7,536 nt of DNA from Bacillota bacterium. GTDB taxonomy: Bacteria; Bacillota_I; Bacilli_A; RF39; UBA660. The DNA lies in NCBI GenBank assembly GCA_018381595.1, contig JAGZRP010000033.1:1-7536 (forward strand). The letters run 5' to 3'. The notes under the pieces are model-generated. The model was not told the DNA's origin. It saw only the letters and a program-made list of their open reading frames with translations, and did not search any database. Below are positions 1 to 6,425 of this stretch, in pieces; the first letter of the stretch is position 1, and each line of letters opens with the position of its first letter. Position numbers and translations under genes: made by a program.

Positions 1-328
1 TGATGCTCAGTTAGTAGCTGAGAACATTGCATTACAGTTAGAGAACCGTGTTTCTTTCCGTAGAGCAATGAAATCCTGCATGGGAAGAACCATGAAATCA
101 GGAGCAAAGGGAATCAAAACATCCTGTTCCGGACGTCTTGGCGGTGCTGATATGGCTCGTACAGAGTTCTATTCAGAGGGAACTATTCCGCTTCAGACAT
201 TAAGAGCTGATATTGATTATGGATTCGCTGAGGCAGATACAACCTACGGTAAAGTTGGTGTTAAGGTTTGGATCTACAAAGGCGAGGTACTTCCGACAAG
301 AGCTAATAAGGAAGGAGGAGTACAGTAA
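1..328 (+). CDS. rpsC: 30S ribosomal protein S3, C-terminal half (5' truncated by window edge)
   Basis: This is the 3' part of the S3 gene, read in the frame that begins at base 2; 108 codons are present before TAA at 326-328, about half of the 210-230 residues usual for the family. S3 sits on the 30S head at the mRNA entry channel. The visible part is the S3 C-terminal domain: it contains [22 protein letters not shown] and TLRADIDYG, followed by the VKVWIYKGE strand that ends most bacterial S3 proteins. The ATG at 68 is an internal methionine and not the start, since the conserved frame continues upstream of it. A cysteine precedes SGRLGG (TSCSGR), where valine is common. The stop overlaps the rplP start by one base (TAATG), which suggests coupled translation. 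Glutamine codons are all CAG, as in the rest of block A. Identification is secure. Confidence 0.97.
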   Translation, partial: DAQLVAENIALQLENRVSFRRAMKSCMGRTMKSGAKGIKTSCSGRLGGADMARTEFYSEGTIPLQTLRADIDYGFAEADTTYGKVGVKVWIYKGEVLPTRANKEGGVQ

Positions 329-765
329 TGTTAATGCCAAAAAGAGTAAAACATCGTAAACAGTTCCGTGGTTCTATGAGCGGAAAGGCTACAAGAGGTA
401 ATACGATCACTTATGGTGAGTATGGTATCGTAGCAATGGAACCTTGCTGGATTAAAGCAAACCAGATCGAAGCAGCCCGTGTTGCTATGACAAGATATAT
501 CAAACGTGGTGGTAAAGTTTGGATCAAGATTTTCCCAGAGAAACCTGTAACTCATAAACCTATGGGTGTTCGTATGGGTAAAGGAAAGGGTGCCCTTGAG
601 TACTGGGTAGCCGTTGTGAAACCAGGTCGTGTATTATTTGAAATCTCCGGTGTTCCGGAAGACGTTGCGAAAGAAGCGTTACGTCTTGCTACACACAAAT
701 TACCTTGCAAATGTAAAGTAGTTTCTCGTGCGGATTTAGAAGGCGGTGTATCAAATGAAAACTAG
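328..765 (+). CDS. rplP: 50S ribosomal protein L16
   Basis: This encodes L16 (145 aa; the family is usually 135-145), a late-assembling large-subunit protein that contacts 23S rRNA near the A-site tRNA elbow and is needed for peptidyl transfer. The N-terminus [15 protein letters not shown] matches the family's MLxPKRVKxRxxxRG, and the loop RMGKGKG lies at residues 82-88, followed by [14 protein letters not shown] and a C-terminal helix ending [10 protein letters not shown]. The start at 328 is preferred to the ATG at 334 because it gives the standard N-terminus and has an AAGGAGG site at about 312-318. It overlaps the rpsC stop by one base at its 5' end and rpmC by 11 bases at its 3' end, the usual tight S10-operon packing. 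Confidence 0.98.
   Translation: MLMPKRVKHRKQFRGSMSGKATRGNTITYGEYGIVAMEPCWIKANQIEAARVAMTRYIKRGGKVWIKIFPEKPVTHKPMGVRMGKGKGALEYWVAVVKPGRVLFEISGVPEDVAKEALRLATHKLPCKCKVVSRADLEGGVSNEN
740..747 (+). promoter_or_regulatory. Ribosome binding site that decides the rpmC start
   Basis: The sequence AAGGCGGT lies within the 3' end of rplP, seven bases before the ATG at 755. It argues against the in-frame GTG at 746, which overlaps the site itself, so L29 is 69 rather than 72 residues. Confidence 0.7.
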
Positions 766-964
766 TAAATATTTAGAAGAATTAAAAACACAGTCTGTTG
801 CAGATTTAAATGCACAGTTAGTAGACGCTAAAAAAGAACTTTTCAATTTGAGATTCCAGAACGCAACTAATCAGTTAGATAACACAAGCAGAATCAAAGA
901 AGTTAGAAAGAATATCGCAAGAATTCAGACTATCATCACTGAGAAAGCAAAAGTTGCTGAATAG
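755..964 (+). CDS. rpmC: 50S ribosomal protein L29
   Basis: L29 (69 aa from the ATG at 755) is a small two-helix protein near the exit of the peptide tunnel, beside the docking site for trigger factor and SRP. The helical hairpin is clear: [15 protein letters not shown], then [10 protein letters not shown] and [16 protein letters not shown]. The [20 protein letters not shown] core closely resembles Lachnospiraceae L29 as I remember it. An in-frame GTG at 746 would add three residues, but it sits inside the AAGGCGGT ribosome binding site (about 740-747), which is well spaced for the ATG at 755, so I place the start there. The gene begins inside the last codons of rplP, an 11-base overlap typical of coupled translation. 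Confidence 0.96.
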   Translation: MKTSKYLEELKTQSVADLNAQLVDAKKELFNLRFQNATNQLDNTSRIKEVRKNIARIQTIITEKAKVAE

Positions 965-987
965 AACTCTAGAAAGGAGAACTTATC

Positions 988-1245
988 GTGGAAGAAAGAA
1001 ATCTTAGAAAAACACGTATTGGTATTGTTGTAAGTGATAAGATGGATAAAACAATCACTGTTGCAATCCAGGATAACGTAAGACATCCATTATACAACAA
1101 GATCGTTAAGAAAACATATAAATTAAAAGCCCATGACGAGAACAACGAATGCAAGATCGGTGATAAAGTCAGAGTTATGGAAACAAGACCATTATCTAAA
1201 GATAAGAGATGGAGACTTGTAGAAATCATGGAAAGAGCAAAATAA
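988..1245 (+). CDS. rpsQ: 30S ribosomal protein S17
   Basis: S17 (85 aa, normal length) is a primary 16S rRNA-binding protein with an OB fold that nucleates the 5' domain of the small subunit. Family hallmarks are [22 protein letters not shown] at residues 4-25, the [19 protein letters not shown] segment, and [23 protein letters not shown] near the C-terminus. The start codon is GTG at 988, served by an AAAGGAGA site about ten bases upstream; no ATG gives a full-length N-terminus. It follows rpmC after 23 bases and precedes rplN by 18 bases. The frame on the opposite strand over 969-1367 is a shadow of this gene and rplN. Confidence 0.97.
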   Translation: MEERNLRKTRIGIVVSDKMDKTITVAIQDNVRHPLYNKIVKKTYKLKAHDENNECKIGDKVRVMETRPLSKDKRWRLVEIMERAK

Positions 1246-1263
1246 TTAAAGGAGGCTACAAGC

Positions 1264-1632
1264 ATGGTACAACAGGAAAGTAGACTGAAAGTAGCTGATA
1301 ACACAGGAGCTAAAGAGTTACTCGTTATCCGTGTTATGGGTGGATCTACTAGAAGATATGCAAACATTGGTGACGTTATTGTTGCTACTGTTAAAGATGC
1401 AACACCAGGCGGTGTTGTTAAAAAAGGTGACGTCGTTAAAGCTGTAGTTGTTCGTTCAGTGAAAGGTGCTCGTCGTAAAGACGGTTCTTATATTAAATTT
1501 GATGAGAACGCTGCTGTTATTATTAAAGATGACAAAACTCCAAAAGGAACCCGTATTTTTGGACCAGTAGCTAGAGAGCTTCGTGAGAAACAGTTCATGA
1601 AAATTGTTTCCTTAGCTCCAGAAGTATTATAG
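1264..1632 (+). CDS. rplN: 50S ribosomal protein L14
   Basis: L14 (122 aa, exactly the usual bacterial length) is a five-stranded beta-barrel protein that binds 23S rRNA and forms part of the intersubunit bridge near helix 14 of 16S rRNA; it is also the docking site of the silencing factor RsfS. The N-terminus [18 protein letters not shown] is the family signature. Further matches are the [18 protein letters not shown] strand pair and the C-terminal [14 protein letters not shown]. The ATG at 1264 has an AAAGGAGG site at about 1247-1254. In many bacteria this is the first gene of the spc part of the cluster; here it runs on from rpsQ after 18 bases with no promoter-like or terminator-like sequence visible. 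Confidence 0.98.
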   Translation: MVQQESRLKVADNTGAKELLVIRVMGGSTRRYANIGDVIVATVKDATPGGVVKKGDVVKAVVVRSVKGARRKDGSYIKFDENAAVIIKDDKTPKGTRIFGPVARELREKQFMKIVSLAPEVL

Positions 1633-1644
1633 GAGGACGAAGAT

Positions 1645-1956
1645 ATGGCAACAATGAAAATTAAAAAAGGCGATATGGTTAAAGTGATCGCTGGAAAAGA
1701 TAAAGACAAAGAAGGAAAAGTAATTTCCGTAAACAAAAAAGATAACAAAGTTCTTGTTGAAGGAATCAACATGGTTACAAAACATGCAAAACCAAGCATG
1801 GCTAACCAGCAGGGTGGAATCCTTCACCAGGAAGCTCCAATTGATCTTTCTAACGTAATGCTTCTTCACAACGGAAAAGCAACACGTGTTGGATTCAAGA
1901 TGGACGGAGACAAAAAAGTTCGTGTAGCAAAAGCTACAGGCGAAGTTATTGACTAA
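1645..1956 (+). CDS. rplX: 50S ribosomal protein L24
   Basis: L24 (103 aa, normal length) is an assembly initiator that binds the 5' end of 23S rRNA and lies beside the exit tunnel. The KOW motif is at about residues 7-33 ([20 protein letters not shown]), followed by the family's [14 protein letters not shown] and the [18 protein letters not shown] block. The ATG at 1645 is chosen over the in-frame ATG at 1654 because AGGAGG at 1631-1636, directly after the rplN stop, is eight bases from the former. The gene sits between rplN (12 bases) and rplE (22 bases), the standard order. Confidence 0.97.
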   Translation: MATMKIKKGDMVKVIAGKDKDKEGKVISVNKKDNKVLVEGINMVTKHAKPSMANQQGGILHQEAPIDLSNVMLLHNGKATRVGFKMDGDKKVRVAKATGEVID

Positions 1957-1963
1957 TTAAAGA

Positions 1964-1970
1964 GAGGAGG
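1964..1970 (+). promoter_or_regulatory. Strong ribosome binding site for the TTG-started rplE
   Basis: GAGGAGG is eight bases upstream of the TTG at 1979. Its strength and spacing support use of this rare start codon, which the conserved L5 N-terminus also requires. Confidence 0.75.
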
Positions 1971-1978
1971 CCAATCAG

Positions 1979-2518
1979 TTGAGCAGACTTAAAGAACAGT
2001 ACCAGAACGAGATTGTTGACGCAATGATCAAAAAGTTCGGATATAAAAATATTATGGAAGTACCAAAGCTCGATAAAATCGTAGTAAACATGGGCGTTGG
2101 TGAAGCCAAAGAGAACGCAAAAGTATTAGAGGCTGCAATTAAAGACATGGAGACAATCACAGGTCAGAAAGCAGTTGCTACAAAAGCAAAGAACGCTATT
2201 GCAAACTTCAAGATCAGAGAGAACATGCCAATCGGATGTAAAACAACATTACGTGGCGAGAAAATGTATGAGTTCTTAGATCGTTTAATTAACTTATCAT
2301 TACCACGTGTACGTGACTTCAGAGGTGTTAACCCTAACGCATTCGATGGCCGTGGAAACTATGCTCTTGGTATCAAAGAGCAGATCATCTTCCCAGAGAT
2401 CGAGTACGACAAAGTTGACAAAGTAAGAGGTATGGATATCATTATCGTAACTACTGCTAAGACAGACGAAGAAGCACGTGAATTATTGACATTGTTCAAT
2501 ATGCCATTTGCCAAATAA
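1979..2518 (+). CDS. rplE: 50S ribosomal protein L5
   Basis: L5 (179 aa, normal length) binds 5S rRNA with L18 and L25-type partners, forms the central protuberance and contacts P-site tRNA and the S13 bridge. The N-terminal [33 protein letters not shown], the [22 protein letters not shown] segment, and [20 protein letters not shown] are all family landmarks. The C-terminus carries [19 protein letters not shown]. Translation starts at TTG (1979), the only start that gives the full N-terminus; GAGGAGG at 1964-1970 lies eight bases upstream. In E. coli, S8 represses the spc operon by binding near this start; I cannot recognise such a structure here. Confidence 0.97.
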   Translation: MSRLKEQYQNEIVDAMIKKFGYKNIMEVPKLDKIVVNMGVGEAKENAKVLEAAIKDMETITGQKAVATKAKNAIANFKIRENMPIGCKTTLRGEKMYEFLDRLINLSLPRVRDFRGVNPNAFDGRGNYALGIKEQIIFPEIEYDKVDKVRGMDIIIVTTAKTDEEARELLTLFNMPFAK

Positions 2519-2533
2519 TAGGAGGGAATTTTA

Positions 2534-2719
2534 ATGGCTAAGACAAGTATGAAAGTTAAACAGCAGCGTCCAGCAAAATTCTCTACCAGAGAATACACAC
2601 GTTGCAAAATTTGTGGTCGTCCACATTCTGTTTTAAGAAAATACGGAATCTGCAGAGTATGTTTCCGTGAATTAGCATACAAAGGTCAAATCCCAGGCGT
2701 TAAGAAAGCAAGCTGGTAG
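2534..2719 (+). CDS. rpsN: 30S ribosomal protein S14, zinc-binding type
   Basis: This is the short, zinc-ribbon form of S14 (61 aa), typical of Bacillota, unlike the 89-101 aa zinc-free form. The four zinc-binding cysteines are all present as C24-x2-C27 and C40-x2-C43, within [20 protein letters not shown]. The C-terminal [18 protein letters not shown] is the family's closing motif. S14 packs in the 30S head with S3 and S10 and is a late assembler. The ATG at 2534 has AGGAGG at 2520-2525, only two bases after the rplE stop. Zinc dependence means cells may keep a zinc-free paralogue elsewhere; nothing in this window tests that. Confidence 0.97.
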   Translation: MAKTSMKVKQQRPAKFSTREYTRCKICGRPHSVLRKYGICRVCFRELAYKGQIPGVKKASW

Positions 2720-2735
2720 GCCGAGTAATTTTTAG

Positions 2736-2742
2736 AAGGAGG
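2736..2742 (+). promoter_or_regulatory. Ribosome binding site of rpsH, before a triple ATG
   Basis: AAGGAGG is 11 bases before the first of three consecutive ATG codons (2754, 2757, 2760). The first is the best-spaced; S8 may begin with one to three methionines. Confidence 0.65.
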
Positions 2743-2753
2743 AAATATACATC

Positions 2754-3158
2754 ATGATGATGACGAGTGATCCAATTGCAGATATGCTTACAAGAATCCG
2801 TAATGCAAATACTGCTAAACATGATACAGTAGATATTCCGGCATCTAAGATCAAAGTTGCTATCGCAGGCATCCTTTTAGATGAAGGTTATATCACAAAA
2901 TACGATATTATCGAAGATGGTAATTTTAAAACAATCCGCATCACATTAAAATACGGTGCAGATAAGAATGAAAAAATTATCACAGGTCTTAAGAGAATTT
3001 CCAAACCAGGTCTTCGTGTTTACGCTGGTAAAGACGAGCTTCCTAGAGTACTTGGTGGATTAGGAATTGCTATCCTTTCTACAAATCAGGGAATTATCAC
3101 AGACAAAGAAGCAAGAAAACTCCAGGTTGGTGGAGAAGTATTAGCATACATTTGGTAG
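2754..3158 (+). CDS. rpsH: 30S ribosomal protein S8
   Basis: S8 (134 aa, normal length) binds the central domain of 16S rRNA and, in E. coli, feedback-represses spc mRNA. Signatures are [30 protein letters not shown] (with GLKR before it), and the C-terminal [33 protein letters not shown] block. Three ATG codons lie in a row (2754, 2757, 2760). The AAGGAGG at 2736-2742 is 11, 14 or 17 bases away, so the first is the best-spaced, though the others cannot be excluded. The 34-base gap before it is the longest in the window. Both glutamines are CAG. This is the last gene with block A codon use and Lachnospiraceae-like protein sequence; all asparagines are AAT, so the composition is already somewhat less biased than in rplE. 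Confidence 0.97.
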   Translation: MMMTSDPIADMLTRIRNANTAKHDTVDIPASKIKVAIAGILLDEGYITKYDIIEDGNFKTIRITLKYGADKNEKIITGLKRISKPGLRVYAGKDELPRVLGGLGIAILSTNQGIITDKEARKLQVGGEVLAYIW

Positions 3159-3171
3159 AAAGGAAGATAAT
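3159..3171. other. rpsH-rplF junction: abrupt change of codon usage and apparent ancestry
   Basis: These 13 bases separate rpsH from rplF and contain only the AAAGGAAG ribosome binding site of rplF. Glutamine codons switch here. Upstream, the last is CAG at 3123-3125; downstream, the first is CAA at 3454-3456. Across the window the count is 25 CAG and 2 CAA before the gap, against 5 CAG and 42 CAA after it. The protein style changes at the same place, from Lachnospiraceae-like to Bacilli-like. Both flanking proteins are full length and the spacing is normal. No repeat, insertion sequence remnant or attachment-like site is visible at the join. The compositional change is seen directly; its cause, recombination or assembly chimera, is inference. 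Confidence 0.7.
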
Positions 3172-3702
3172 ATGAGCCGTATTGGAAATAGAATTTTAAC
3201 GATTCCTGAGGGTGTAACCGTTACTATTGATGGTAATGTTGTTAAAGTAAATGGTCCTAAAGGTGAACTTTCTACTGAAGTAAATAGAAATATTACTGTA
3301 AACGTAGATGGAAATGAATTAACAGTTACAAGAAAGAATGATAACTTCAAACATTTCCACGGGACTGCAAACGCAAATATTAAAAACATGCTTATCGGAG
3401 TAACAGAAGGTTTCGAGAAAAAATTAGAAGCAGTTGGTGTAGGATACCGTTTTCAAATTAAGGGAAATACACTAGTTGTTAGTGCTGGATATTCACATCC
3501 AGTAGAAAAAGAAATACCAGCTGGTATTCAATTAGAATCACCAAGTAACACAGAACTATTCGTTCGTGGAATTGATAAACAATTAGTTGGTGAATTTGCT
3601 GCTAATGTACGTGACATTAGAAGACCAGAACCTTACAAAGGAAAGGGAATCCGTTATGCGGATGAACATGTACGTCGTAAGGAAGGAAAAAAAGCAGCAT
3701 AG
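3172..3702 (+). CDS. rplF: 50S ribosomal protein L6
   Basis: L6 (176 aa, usual 175-180) has two similar RNA-binding domains and lies near the sarcin-ricin loop and the factor-binding site. The N-terminus MSRIGNRILTIPEGVTV and NGPKGELS are the Bacilli form of the family; Clostridia usually read MSRIGRxPIxxPAGV. Domain two shows VTEGFEKKLEAVGVGYR, AGYSHPVE, SNTELFVRGIDKQLVGEFAANVR and the diagnostic PEPYKGKGIRY, with a basic end VRRKEGKKAA. Its ATG has AAAGGAAG at 3159-3166. This is the first gene of the AT-rich block: all three glutamines are CAA and most asparagines AAT. The FHGTANANIKNM loop between domains lacks the arginine of the common HGTTRAL. Confidence 0.97.
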   Translation: MSRIGNRILTIPEGVTVTIDGNVVKVNGPKGELSTEVNRNITVNVDGNELTVTRKNDNFKHFHGTANANIKNMLIGVTEGFEKKLEAVGVGYRFQIKGNTLVVSAGYSHPVEKEIPAGIQLESPSNTELFVRGIDKQLVGEFAANVRDIRRPEPYKGKGIRYADEHVRRKEGKKAA

Positions 3703-3730
3703 TTAAATAAAAACAAAGGAGCGTTTTACT

Positions 3731-4093
3731 ATGATAAAAAAAGAATCTCGTAATGAAATGAGAAAAGCTAGACACGCTCGTGTAAGAGATAAAATCGCAG
3801 GTACAACTGAGTGCCCAAGATTAAATGTGTTTAGATCAAATAAAAACATTTTTGCTCAAATCATAGATGATGAAACAAATGCTACAATTGTGAGTGCTTC
3901 TTCTATTGATAAAGAACTTAAGTTAGAAAATGGAAGCAACATCGAAGCTGCTAAAAAAGTAGGAGAATTAATCGCTAAAAGAGCATTAGAAGCAAAAATT
4001 AAAAATGTAAAATTTGATAGAGGTGGATACCTATATCATGGACGTGTAAAAGCATTAGCTGAAGCTGCACGTGCAAACGGATTAGAATTCTAA
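3731..4093 (+). CDS. rplR: 50S ribosomal protein L18
   Basis: L18 (120 aa, normal length) binds 5S rRNA together with L5 and helps seat it in the central protuberance. The basic N-terminus ([22 protein letters not shown]) leads into [19 protein letters not shown] and [10 protein letters not shown], then [13 protein letters not shown] and the highly conserved [26 protein letters not shown] ending. [25 protein letters not shown] is the Bacilli-style sequence, in contrast to block A. The ATG at 3731 has AAAGGAGC about nine bases upstream, after a 28-base gap from rplF. The one glutamine is CAA. Confidence 0.97.
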   Translation: MIKKESRNEMRKARHARVRDKIAGTTECPRLNVFRSNKNIFAQIIDDETNATIVSASSIDKELKLENGSNIEAAKKVGELIAKRALEAKIKNVKFDRGGYLYHGRVKALAEAARANGLEF

Positions 4094-4095
4094 TA

Positions 4096-4102
4096 AAGGA
4101 GG
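4096..4102 (+). promoter_or_regulatory. Ribosome binding site that fixes the long S5 start
   Basis: AAGGAGG is seven bases before the ATG at 4110, directly after the rplR stop codon. This placement supports translation of the extended S5 N-terminal tail; the next ATG at 4125 would be too far from the site, and no other site is visible closer to the conserved core. Confidence 0.75.
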
Positions 4103-4109
4103 GTTAGTT

Positions 4110-4700
4110 ATGGATAATAAGGATATGAACCAAAACCCAGTTCAAAGAGAACAAAAATCATTTGATAAAAATGATAGAAGAAACTCTTCAAATAGACCAC
4201 AACGTAGAAGAAGAGAAAGACAACCAAAATTATATGATGAAGAAGTTATTACAATTTCTCGTGTAACAAAAGTTACAAAGGGTGGACGTCATTTCCGTTT
4301 CTCAGCTGTTGTAGCAGTAGGAGATAGAAAAGGAAAAGTTGGTATTGGTTCTGGAAAAGCAAATGAAGTTCCAGATGCAATCAAAAAAGCCGTTCAAGCT
4401 GCTACGAAAAACATCGTTAACGTATCAGTTGTAAATGATACAATTCCACATGAAGCGATTGGAGTAAGAGGAGCTAGTAAAGTTATGTTAAAACCTGCTA
4501 GTAAAGGTACAGGAGTAAAAGCTGGAGGACCAGTTCGTAGTGTACTAGAACTTGCTGGAATTAAAAATATTTTATCTAAGTCTCTTGGTTCAAATACGAA
4601 AGTTAATATGGCTTACGCTACTTTAGAAGCATTAAAATCACAAAGAACAATTGAACAAGTTGCTGCATTACGTGGTAAGAAAGTAGAGGAAATCAGATAA
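4110..4700 (+). CDS. rpsE: 30S ribosomal protein S5 with N-terminal extension
   Basis: S5 (196 aa) is about 30 residues longer than B. subtilis S5 (about 166). It helps shape the mRNA entry channel and decoding fidelity. The core begins near residue 45 ([21 protein letters not shown]). It continues through [19 protein letters not shown] (71-88), [21 protein letters not shown] (111-131), [28 protein letters not shown], and [11 protein letters not shown] at the end. Residues 1-40 form a low-complexity tail rich in N, Q, D and R with an RRRRER run at 32-37, probably disordered. The ATG at 4110 is firmly set by AAGGAGG at 4096-4102, seven bases away, so the tail is likely translated. Long S5 tails also occur in Mollicutes. 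The stop overlaps the rplO ATG by one base; no rpmD lies between. All eight glutamines are CAA. Confidence 0.97.
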   Translation: MDNKDMNQNPVQREQKSFDKNDRRNSSNRPQRRRRERQPKLYDEEVITISRVTKVTKGGRHFRFSAVVAVGDRKGKVGIGSGKANEVPDAIKKAVQAATKNIVNVSVVNDTIPHEAIGVRGASKVMLKPASKGTGVKAGGPVRSVLELAGIKNILSKSLGSNTKVNMAYATLEALKSQRTIEQVAALRGKKVEEIR

Positions 4701-5143
4701 TGAAATTACATGAATTAAAACCAAATGCTGGTGCTACTACTACTAAAAAACGTGTTGGTCGTGGAGTAGGAAGCGGACTTGGAAAAACTTCAGGACGTGG
4801 ACAAAAAGGACAAAACGCTAGAAGTGGTGGAGGAGTTCCTGGATGGTTCGAAGGTGGACAATTTCCACTATATAGAAAACTTCCAAAAAGAGGATTCTCT
4901 AACGCTAGATTTAAAACAGAATATGCAGTTATCAATTTAAGTGATTTAAATAAATTTGAAAATGGTGCAGAAATTACACCAGAACTTCTAAAGGATATGG
5001 GACTTGTTAAAAAACAATTATGTGGAATTAAAGTATTAGGAGACGGTGTTTTAGAGAAAAAAGTAGTTGTTAAAGCTCACAAATTCTCAAAAACAGCAAA
5101 AGAACAAATAGAAAAATTAGGTGGAAAAGCTGAGGTGATCTAA
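4700..5143 (+). CDS. rplO: 50S ribosomal protein L15
   Basis: L15 (147 aa, normal length) is a late-assembling large-subunit protein whose long basic N-terminal arm threads into 23S rRNA. The arm is evident: [22 protein letters not shown], then [21 protein letters not shown] and the conserved [17 protein letters not shown]. The globular C-terminal part has the [16 protein letters not shown] and [21 protein letters not shown] segments. Its ATG lies in the TAATG overlap with rpsE, with a modest GAGGA at 4686-4690, so translation probably depends on coupling. In most Bacillota rpmD (L30) precedes this gene; here the overlap leaves no room for it. Confidence 0.97.
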   Translation: MKLHELKPNAGATTTKKRVGRGVGSGLGKTSGRGQKGQNARSGGGVPGWFEGGQFPLYRKLPKRGFSNARFKTEYAVINLSDLNKFENGAEITPELLKDMGLVKKQLCGIKVLGDGVLEKKVVVKAHKFSKTAKEQIEKLGGKAEVI

Positions 5144-5144
5144 T

Positions 5145-6425
5145 ATGTTTGCGACTATGAAGCAAATATTTAAGCCTGAGAATAAAGACTTAAGAAAGAG
5201 AATCTACTTCACTTTATTCTGCTTATTCATCTTTAAGTTAGGAACAACAATTATTGTTCCAGGAGTTGATTCAAAATTACTAGGTTCTAACTTAGGATTT
5301 CTAGAATTAATTAATGCAATGGGTGGAGGTGCATTAGAGAAATTCTCTATTTTCGCACTTGGAGTTATGCCTTATATTACAGCATCGATTATTATACAAT
5401 TACTTCAAATGGATATCATTCCATACTTATCTGAGTTATCAAAACAAGGGCAAGTTGGAAGAAACAAGATCAATCAAATTACACGTGTAACAGGAATTGT
5501 TCTTGCATTCATTCAAGGTTACTTATTCTCATTTGCATTTATTAAAAATGGAACACCATTAGAGTATATGGAATTTGCTACTATCTTAACAGCAGGAACT
5601 GCGTTCCTTTTGTGGATTGGAGATCAAATTACAGCTAAGGGTGTTGGAAATGGTATTTCATTGATTATTATGGCTGGTATTATTGCGACAATGCCAAGTA
5701 TGTTTGTAGATGCTTACAACGGTTTTGTAACTGGAGGAACATTACAACAGACATTATTTGGAATTACCAAATTTGGTTTATTTGTTGCAATGTATTTGGG
5801 AATCGTGATTGCGGTTGTCTTTGAACAATCTGCAGAACGAAGGATTCCAATTCAATATGCTAACCAATCTGGAGCAGGAGCTTCTAATAATCAAAGTTAT
5901 ATTCCATTCAAATTGAACTCTGCTAGTGTAGTACCTGTTATCTTTGCATCTGCAATTATATCAGTACCAGGATTACTAGCACAACTCTTTAAAAATGAAC
6001 AGATGACACTATTTGTAGAAAAATGGTTATCATTTCAGACAGGAACAGGTTTTCTATTATATGTAGTATTGATTGTAGCATTCGCTTATTTCTATACATA
6101 CTTACAATTAAAACCAAAAGAACTTGCTGAAAATTTACAAAAAAATGGAGGATATATTCCAGGAGTACATCCAGGTGATGATACTGTAAAATATATTTCG
6201 AGAACATTAAACCGCATTACATTAGTTGGGGCATTATGTTTAGCAGTCATTGCTGGACTACCAATTATATTCGGAATGTTTTCAAGCTTACCTACCAGTG
6301 TAACCATTGGTGGTACGGGACTTTTAATTGTTGTTGGAGTAGCACTTGAAACTTACAGACAAGTAGAAAGTCAATTAATTAGTAGAAATTATACCAAATC
6401 AAGAGGAAGAAGAAGATATCGATGA
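5145..6425 (+). CDS. secY: Preprotein translocase subunit SecY
   Basis: SecY (426 aa, usual 420-440) is the membrane channel of the Sec translocon, working with SecE, SecG and SecA. Ten membrane segments can be placed at about residues 20-38, 67-88, 113-133, 142-160, 168-188, 207-226, 260-280, 302-322, 356-377 and 385-402. The plug and TM2 signature is plain: GGGALEKFSIFALGVMPYITASIIIQLLQMD at 60-90. The cytosolic loop ERRIPIQYA (231-239) and the C5 loop NGGYIPGVHPGDDT (334-347) are where SecA and the ribosome bind. The C-terminus is very basic (KSRGRRRYR). The ATG is one base after the rplO stop, with GAGGTGAT at 5132-5139. The gene ends in an ATGA overlap with adk. Mostly CAA for glutamine (18 CAA, 3 CAG). 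Confidence 0.98.
   Translation: MFATMKQIFKPENKDLRKRIYFTLFCLFIFKLGTTIIVPGVDSKLLGSNLGFLELINAMGGGALEKFSIFALGVMPYITASIIIQLLQMDIIPYLSELSKQGQVGRNKINQITRVTGIVLAFIQGYLFSFAFIKNGTPLEYMEFATILTAGTAFLLWIGDQITAKGVGNGISLIIMAGIIATMPSMFVDAYNGFVTGGTLQQTLFGITKFGLFVAMYLGIVIAVVFEQSAERRIPIQYANQSGAGASNNQSYIPFKLNSASVVPVIFASAIISVPGLLAQLFKNEQMTLFVEKWLSFQTGTGFLLYVVLIVAFAYFYTYLQLKPKELAENLQKNGGYIPGVHPGDDTVKYISRTLNRITLVGALCLAVIAGLPIIFGMFSSLPTSVTIGGTGLLIVVGVALETYRQVESQLISRNYTKSRGRRRYR

Noticed and set aside
746..754. GTG at 746 as the rpmC start, adding three residues
   Set aside because: It lies within the AAGGCGGT site that serves the ATG at 755, and the shorter protein fits the family N-terminus.
969..1367. Long open frame on the minus strand (132 codons) opposite rpsQ and rplN, and similar antisense frames at 331-555, 1488-1799, 2359-2682, 3141-3389 and 4693-4935
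   Set aside because: Each lies wholly or mostly opposite conserved ribosomal genes, has no recognisable family sequence and no convincing ribosome binding site. Such frames arise from codon bias on the coding strand.
2486..2520. TTGACA (2486-2491) resembling a -35 promoter box at the end of rplE
   Set aside because: No good TATAAT lies 16-18 bases downstream, and the bases encode the conserved L5 C-terminus. Chance match.
2720..2753. The longest intergenic gap (34 bases), considered as a terminator, promoter or S8-binding leader
   Set aside because: It holds only the rpsH ribosome binding site; no inverted repeat, T-run after a hairpin or S8-like helix was seen.
3159..3171. Insertion sequence scar, attachment site or direct repeat at the compositional junction
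   Set aside because: The 13 bases contain only a ribosome binding site. No repeat or target duplication could be seen, so site-specific insertion is not supported.
4135..4220. Possible frameshift or mis-start behind the unusual S5 N-terminus
   Set aside because: The frame is continuous, uses the same CAA-rich codons as its neighbours and starts behind a strong, well-spaced ribosome binding site.
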